Below, in pieces: positions 57,668-64,000 of a stretch of DNA of 64,000 nt. Position 1 is the stretch's first letter, and every line of letters begins with the position of its first letter. The position numbers were made by a program, and so were the translations under genes. The notes below the pieces were generated by a model, which worked only from the letters and a program-made list of their open reading frames with translations, ran no database searches and was not told the DNA's origin. This DNA is from Antrodiella citrinella (taxonomy: Eukaryota; Basidiomycota; Agaricomycetes; Polyporales; Steccherinaceae): NCBI GenBank assembly GCA_004802725.1, contig SGPM01000024.1, positions 1 to 64,000 of the forward strand, given 5' to 3'.

Positions 57668-58871
57668 ATGGCTTGGTACAGCTCCAGAGTTTCTCCTTGC
57701 GAGTACGACGCGGAGGCGGATTTTGTCGTGCGCTCCGTTCCTTCAGGCCAAGTCTTCGGCGTGAACCGAACGCGCCTTGAAGAGGGCAGCTCAGTATTCC
57801 GTACGTACCTGGGAACGGGAACGGTGTATATTCTATTCCCCGTTCTATGCTGATGTTGGTTGTGCTTGCAGGTGATATGTTTTCGTGCTGTGACTCCGGC
57901 TATGTCGTCAGCGAGCTCGACCAGGATGCAAGGATGCTTGACCTGGACGAATCTGCCGAACACTTGAGCTTGCTCTTTCATCTTCTGCACGCCCCTCCGG
58001 AGCCTCACAGCCCTCCCAAGGTCCCGAAAGGATCTAATCATGATTTCCATGACAAGGTCTTCCATATACAGCAAACTTTGCCTCCAGACACGGTCATCCC
58101 ATTTCCGCTGATCCCAACGCTTTTAACCTTGGCGGACAAATACGCGCTCTCCGACGCGATTCTGCACGTCCTGCACACCCACCTCGCAGCGTACACCTCA
58201 ACACACTCATTGCGCGTGTACGGGTACGCCGTGTCCCTAGGGTTGGAGACCGTTGCCGCGCGCGCAAGCACGTACCTCCTCGACCCACCCTTGTCCTCTC
58301 ACACCGCCCAAGACATAAGCGTGATTCCCAACGCCGAAGCCTATCACAGACTGGTGCAGCTGCATGCCTATCGGATAAAGAAGCTCACGACGTACTTGAT
58401 GGGAGAGGAGATCTTCCCGCACGGGTACGGCAAATGCCCCAGGCACAGCGCGCAGACCCAGGAGGTATGGGAGGACAGAAAGAAGGTTGTTTGTGCCAAG
58501 ATCCAAGCTGGTAAGTGAAAAAGTAAGCCACGGTGACCGTGACTCGCGTCATCGCCGCTCGTGTTTGCAAGAATGAAACGACAATCCCCGATCTAATTGA
58601 ATGCCCTCCTTCTTTCTCTCCGCGACGCTGATTGGCTTTTTTGTTTTGACAGCTACGGATGTGGCGGCTGAAATGGCGCAGGTGCAGACCGCACTGGCGG
58701 AGTGCGAGATGTGTACGCGTGCGGCGACGGCTGCGATCTCCATGTTATCGGTGAGTTTTTCAGATGTCGCGTTCCCAGGTTGTTCCCAGGCGTCCTGCAC
58801 GGTCCACTCATCGTCCTTTTCAGTATAAATGCGGCAAAATACCCAAGAGAATCGATAAAATACCGGTATGA
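57668..58871 (+). CDS. BTB/POZ-domain protein
   Basis: Four exons, 57668-57800, 57872-58510, 58653-58750 and 58824-58871, sum to 918 nt and encode 305 aa. The N-terminal 130 or so residues fit a BTB fold: YDAEADFVVRSVPSGQVFGVNRTRLEEGSSVFRDMFSC-type strand and helix order, with the dimer-interface leucines later (MLDLDESAEHLSLLFHLLH). A BACK-like helical stretch follows (LLTLADKYALSDAILHVLHTH). The C-terminal end contains several cysteines and histidines, with no named domain. In Agaricomycetes such proteins form a large family; some are substrate adaptors for Cullin-3 ligases. It is convergent with the peroxisomal gene. Confidence 0.82.
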
Positions 58872-59020
58872 CGGTCCCAGGCATTACAGCATACAATGGC
58901 AATGTATTATGTACAATACCGTCTATCCCCTTGCCAGTGTCCTCGGAGTCTATCTGAGCGACGTCATCGTAGCACTTGCGGGAGTAAAAGACAGACTGAT
59001 CTCTACTCGTCCAAAAGGAT

Positions 59021-59768
59021 CTACTTGTTATGCCACAGCAGCGTCTTGAGGTTATTCCAGTGATCGGAGTCGCGGTAGAGGTAGGTCATGGAGTTGAACA
59101 TCCCTGGCTGGATGGTCTCGCCCTTGTGTTGGTACAACCACATGACGGCGCCCCAACACACAGCGGCAAAGACAGAGAAGTATTTGGAGTCTGGGGGGAC
59201 GGGTCTTACGCTGGAGGTGGCGGTGGAGGACATGGCGTAGGGAGAGCTGGCACGCGGGATGAAGGAGGCTACGACGCGTGAGCAGACGTAGAGTACGATC
59301 TGAAAGTGAACACGGAAGATCAGTATTTCGACAGCTTCGCGCAGTGTAGAGCATAGGGACACACCTGCTCGTTGATAGCACTCCGTTCACCGAACACGAC
59401 ATATCCGCCGATGAGACCAGCAGCGAACGTGTCGATACTCCGCTCCTTACCCCCATTCGCCTTCTTCTGCAACAGCATCAACGTCTTGTACAGCGTTACG
59501 AACTTCGCCAAGTTCAACGCATGTGTCTTCGTCGCTTTGAAGATCGTCCGGAGTCTCGTGGACCAACTGAAACAACGATCAGCCAAAGGACCTATCGTAA
59601 CGAGGTCGTGGTTGAGACTTACTCTCCGCGACCAAACAAAATGGCCATAATGAGTGCATGGGGGAAGCGTACTTTGACACCGTACACCAGCCCGTTACGA
59701 GCCCCCTTCAGGATGGCGAGGTAGTCATGGAGGGCGGGGTCTGCGATGATGCTAGCGAGAGAAGACAT
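59021..59768 (-). CDS. PXMP4-like peroxisomal membrane protein (Tim17/22/23 superfamily)
   Basis: Three exons, 59768-59623, 59566-59365 and 59299-59021, sum to 627 nt and encode 208 aa. Family landmarks are present: an N-terminal LHDYLAILKGARNGLVYGVK block, KVRFPHALIMAILFGRGDWS, KATKTHALNLAKFVTLYK, the Gly-rich helix FAAGLIGGYVVFGE, INEQIVLYVCSRV, and the C-terminal WGAVMWLYQHKGETIQPGMF followed by SMTYLYRDSDHWNN. Length matches relatives of human PXMP4, a peroxisomal membrane protein of unclear transport function. About four helices. Frame and splice sites are intact. Confidence 0.9.
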
Positions 59769-60110
59769 GGTGAGGTCCGATTGAGCTGGCGCTGCGTTCT
59801 ACTAGACTAGTACTAGTTCAGGTTTGGTTCAACAGAATTCGAGGAAAGGGTGAGTTATGTAACGACGCCGTGCAGTCTGTCGACGTTCAGTAGGTATAGT
59901 CACCGTTCAGGATGAGTGAAGAGGACGAGGACGAGGAGAACATCATGCATCAGACCAAACATCAGCTGAGAACTCAGGCTCGCCTCGGAAAGCGCGTTGT
60001 CCAAAATGAGCGCGGACATGTGATTTTCCAAAGTCGTACTCCCAAAAAGCCAGACTCGATCCTCTTATAGTACATTTATGAGGTTGTATATATCGTAGAG
60101 CATTATATAT
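59769..60110 (-). other. Intergenic, no gene seen
   Basis: Upstream region of the PXMP4-like gene and 3' flank of the chromodomain gene. Confidence 0.6.
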
Positions 60111-63100
60111 TCATACAGGGGGACAAGGAGCAACCTTGCGTTCCTTCGGTGTCACAAAAAATTCGTCCTTGAAGTCGAACGTAGACAGCGCAATCACTTC
60201 CAGCTGCGGCGACGCGTCAAGTTTACGACACAAAAAATGAACAACCAGAAGACAGCACTTACGAGGTCGCGCTTATCCTCCAAAGCCTCACTCGCCCCCT
60301 TGATGATGACATACCTCCGATAATCATCCATAATAACAGGCTGATACTGCATCCCACCCATCTCCTTCATCGCGTTCTTCCCTACCGCGACATGAATCTC
60401 ACCCGCAGGTGTGTCTGCATGCAACGAGTCGTACGCACGAATGCACGCTGCAAGGATATCCCGAGCTTTCATGGTGAGCAAGCTGAACTGTCCAGAGACC
60501 CAGATCATCTCTGCGTCTATCCAGCCTGTCTGTGCTTCGTTTCGTACTGGGTGACGTGTCTGAGGTGGGGATGTCATGAGGGAAATCTTGCCGTCCTCGA
60601 TGAGAGATAGCAAGGGAGTACAGAAGCTCTCATTCCTGTGATTCGTGTCAGAGTACATTCCATGATATTTGAGGAGCAAAATACTGACTGGTCAAGCAAG
60701 GTGAGCGGATCAGAGCCCTTAGATGATAGCTTCGCGACAGCACCAACAACTACTGGGGGAATGAAACACGACCACAGTGGATGTCGATCGAGTTTCTGGA
60801 TGAGCTGACATACACCGAAGAGATTTTCCACTATCGCCTTCGAAGTGAAGGTCGCGACACCACCTCGTTTATGGTATGTTAGTGCCCACTAACAGCACAT
60901 GGATGAGCAGAGAGCTCACCTATCGGATACACCTCTCGCATGCCCCATCTAGACGTGGGCACGCTCTCATGTGTCCCATACGTGAAGAACCTGATCTCTG
61001 GTCTCTTACTCCGCCTAGCCGCAACCGAATTAATCTTGTGCATCGTCGACAAACACCCAACATGGATGTAGATGACCCGCACATCTGTCTTCAGCCCAAC
61101 ATTGGTCGCGCCACACTGCGTCAAGATTGTCAGAAGGCACGCAGTCTCTGCGTCTGGCGGTCTAGACGTAGTGGCGGTTGGTTGACCATACCAAATACAG
61201 TACGGGCGGTTCGGCTGTGCCATGAAGTCGTGCAGAGATTGCGGGAACTTGAGGATACGCAGGGCCCGTTGGTAGACAGGACTATTGAACAGGACTTTGC
61301 GATTTGCGGAGCGCATCATGCCAGCGTACCCTGGGTCGAGAAGAGGTCTCTCGATACCTATAGGCCTATCCTTGGACGCCCAGTTGAACGTATTCAGTTC
61401 GATCTGAGGTAAGGTCCATGGACACAGCGCCACCACCAGTCCTTGTGGTGATCGCAGGTTGGGAGGTGGTCTGAACATGTCACACATGTCCTCGAGGGCC
61501 GAGGGAAAGACGATGAGGAGACCAACAGAATCGTTGTCGAGATATGCGTCCGCGTACGTGAACTAGAATAGGGACCAATTTATGTCAATCTTCCTCCGCT
61601 TCTCACTTTGATTCGAACGTGAGGCTTACTGTCCGCTTCCTCTTCATATAGTCTTCAAGTAGCTTCAGCGCAGGCGTATCCCCGCTCTCCTGTGGCACAA
61701 GCTTACAAAACTGTGTAACAGCAGCGCAAGCTCGCAAGACGAGATAGATGTCTGAGACATCATGCAGCCTCTTACACCGGAGACTCTGCGTCTCCATCAG
61801 ACAAATCTTCAACTGTAAACCAAGCGGACGTGGGTCTGACGCTTCGTTGAGTGTGATATTGCACAGATGGCGCGACGAGTCTGCGTCGGACTCGACGTGT
61901 AGCTCGCCTTCCCATTTGAATTTCTTCTGTATTCTAAGGATCAAGTCGTGTCAAAGTGGGTTGTTGGGTAGAATGCGGGGATCTTACCTTGCTACAGGCA
62001 CAATAGGCGGTCCCAGAGCACCACGAGGTGTCTCTTTTGGTGCGGATTCCTCACTGCATATGTCAAAGACACGTTGTAGCGAATGAAGTTACCACTTACT
62101 AGAGCGGTGCTGCAAGACTGGTGGCAAAGTCAACAAAGCTGAATCATGGCGATTGACAGAACAACGTACGCAGGAGGCATAACACTAGCAAGAAGCCTCT
62201 CTGTTGCCGCCTCAAACTCCGGTGATATGTACGAGGTTCCCGTCCGAGGGAGAGGAGGCCTTCACAGCTCGAGTCAGTATGCTGCATGTTAGAACGAAGG
62301 CAGCCGAAAGATCTACCTTTTGGCAGCAGGCGGTGATGGTGGTGCCATATTGGTGTCTATATCCATCGAGTAATCCTCCAGAGGAGATTGAACCATCTCC
62401 GTGTCCGCCAATATTGACGGTCTACCAAAGGCAGAGGAGGAAGGACCTGCAGACGGGATCTGAGGCGATATCGGGTTGTTGTTTGTGTTCCCAGTCTGCG
62501 CAGACGGTTTCTTCTTGAAACTGAATTGTGACAAAGTCTGTTTCTTCTCCACTGGGCTAGGAAGTACCGGTGCCGTAGTCTCCGCTGGTGAAGCTTTCGC
62601 CCCCGCGAGACGTGCTTTCGTGGAGATCCCTTTACTGCCCATATGTTGTGCTGGAATATCCAATAGAACGACCTTAGGATTCGTCCTTCTATTCTGGTGA
62701 GCAGGCAGATCGCTCTTAGGAGGCGGAGCTATAGAAGTCAACTCCGCAGGTAGTTGACTAAGCGAGACGTCTGGTGATGATGGTGCAGAGAAGAGTGAAT
62801 GCGGGCTGGTTGGTTCGGCGGGTTGTGCGACCGGCGGTGGTGTATGTGCACGTTCCTTGCCCTACAAAAATTATTGGTATCAGATAGTTCATAGATTCTT
62901 CGGTCTCAAACTGACCTTCTCGTTTCTCAAAGCAGACGGATTCCGAGTATCTGGGGTGGAGGCCTTCAAATCAGTCGTAGAATTTCGTCGAAGGGCATCC
63001 TTTGTCCCAACAGAATCCTTCGAACTACCCGCGGACGATTGTCTCTTGGTAGGAGCCCCAGCTGAAGCTTTGGAGCTGCTGCTCTGACTCTTACCATTTG

Positions 63101-64000
63101 TGCCTAAAGCTCTGGGGACATTCAACTGCACCTTACGCTTGACATTCGCACTGGCAGACGTTTTCGAACTGCTGGCCTAATATCCGAAGATTCAAGGTCA
63201 CGCGGAGGATGTGGTCGTAAGAATATACAAAATACCTTGTTGGAAGACTCAGGTTCTACTTTGCGAGTCTTTTGCAGAGGCTGGTCATCAGAATCTTCTG
63301 ACTCGGACTGAAGAACGCTCAGTTTAACAAACAGCAGGCGACAAACGGAGCACGTACAACGGAAGCTTTGGATCGTTTCTGCGGAACCTTCTTCTTGGCT
63401 TGCAGATAATGGTTGTCGGAGTCGCTGCTATCTGGATCCTATGAGAATGTGAGAATGCATTTCTCAAACTGTGGCAATAAGGACATACCACTGGTAACGG
63501 AGGTAATGGCTTCTTGCTCTTAGGTTTAGACGAAGAGGCCTGGAGGAGCCGGAGTGTCAGTTCGCAGATATCGAAATTGAGGTTCAGCCTGACCGTCGTG
63601 AACGCTATTGCCTTCGCCTTCTTGGACTTCTTGGGTGTGGGATCTGGCTTGAAATTCTGCGCAAAGAATCGCTTTTCTTTGGCTGACCATGGATGAATAA
63701 TACTTAGTGGACCGCACCCATACAACATTCCAAGCCACAAGCGTACCTATCCAATCTTTCGTAGCCTCGGCTTCGTATCCTGGCTGGTAATCCTTATTGT
63801 CATGTCCGATATTTGTCCAGAAGCTGTGCAGAAGACGTTCGCAGCTTCTGACATTCGGGTGAGGCTCCCAGCTGCAATACAACATATATGTAATCAGCTG
63901 CAGCGGCCTGAGCACGGGTGAATTACATACCTGTTCTGGGCTTCGTCGAAACCGGCCCACTGAACATATCATGCGTTCATAAGATGCTGGTATGAGCAAG
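60111..64000 (-). CDS. Chromodomain protein, 5' end beyond the window
   Basis: A long minus-strand gene whose first exons lie past position 64000. At the window edge, WAGFDEAQNSWEPHPNV followed by ERLLHSFW is the second half of a chromodomain, with the aromatic and acidic residues that bind methyl-lysine tails. A basic, Ser-rich linker of several hundred residues follows, with many short exons. A large C-terminal region then reads LRACAAVTQFCKLVPQES, a segment containing DVRVIYIHVGCLSTMHKINS, FFTYGTHESVPTSRWGMREV, IGGVATFTSKAIVENLFGV, HPLWSCFIPPVVVGAVAK, and ends FFVTPKERKVAPCPPV with a TGA at 60111-60113. The layout (N-terminal chromodomain plus a long C-terminal domain) recalls heterochromatin factors such as fission yeast Chp1, but I cannot prove orthology. 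Probable role in heterochromatin silencing. Confidence 0.75.

Noticed and set aside
1..64000. CRISPR array, phage-like or bacterial defence cluster
   Set aside because: No regularly spaced short repeats of that kind and no bacterial gene; the window is eukaryotic with spliceosomal introns throughout.

Overview
This window reads as nuclear DNA of a filamentous basidiomycete, most likely an agaricomycete. Genes are dense and on both strands, and are cut by many short introns (about 45-70 nt) with GT-AG borders. Several proteins belong to families typical of Agaricomycetes: DUF6593 proteins, KRE6/SKN1-type GH16, and seven-helix membrane proteins with long acidic tails. I found no bacterial or viral gene. 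I worked out exon borders by hand from frame continuity and splice sites. Where I state that exon lengths sum to a multiple of three, I checked it.

Layout. 0-1.3 kb: a DNA transposon remnant with 115-bp terminal inverted repeats and a broken DDE transposase. 1.9-6.8 kb: four DUF6593 paralogues, two of them broken; a fifth lies at 16.9 kb. 7.9-16.1 kb: two divergent cell-surface glycan genes, a KRE6/SKN1-like GH16 protein and a family 2 glycosyltransferase. 17.9-20.4 kb: a degenerate tandem repeat of roughly 540-630 bp units that looks like a decayed repeated exon module on the minus strand. 20.6-25 kb: a four-helix MARVEL-like protein, a zone of inverted repeats with a 40-bp perfect palindrome, and a seven-helix membrane protein. 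25.3-30.8 kb: GH95 alpha-L-fucosidase, an unresolved small gene and V-ATPase subunit E. 30.9-35.4 kb: intron-containing tRNA-Ala, a VHS-GAT trafficking adaptor and a GNL3/Nug1-type nucleolar GTPase. 35.8-40.6 kb: Rad17 and a single-pass membrane protein. 41.9-45.9 kb: 3-hydroxyanthranilate dioxygenase and small proteins. 46.7-51.8 kb: two neighbouring basic, disordered proteins that repeat a short K-x-G-P-P-R/K motif, with a decayed third copy between them. 51.8-56.1 kb: no recognisable gene. 56.1-64 kb: a Ras GTPase, a BTB protein, a PXMP4-like peroxisomal protein and a chromodomain protein that runs off the window.

Most genes are ordinary housekeeping genes and do not form one pathway. The points most worth following are the K-x-G-P-P repeat family, the decayed repeat array at 18-20 kb, the apparent two-nucleotide microexon in ras, the conserved 55-58-nt middle exon of the DUF6593 cluster, an apparent +2 frameshift in the nucleolar GTPase, and the near-identical inverted repeats around a dead transposase.
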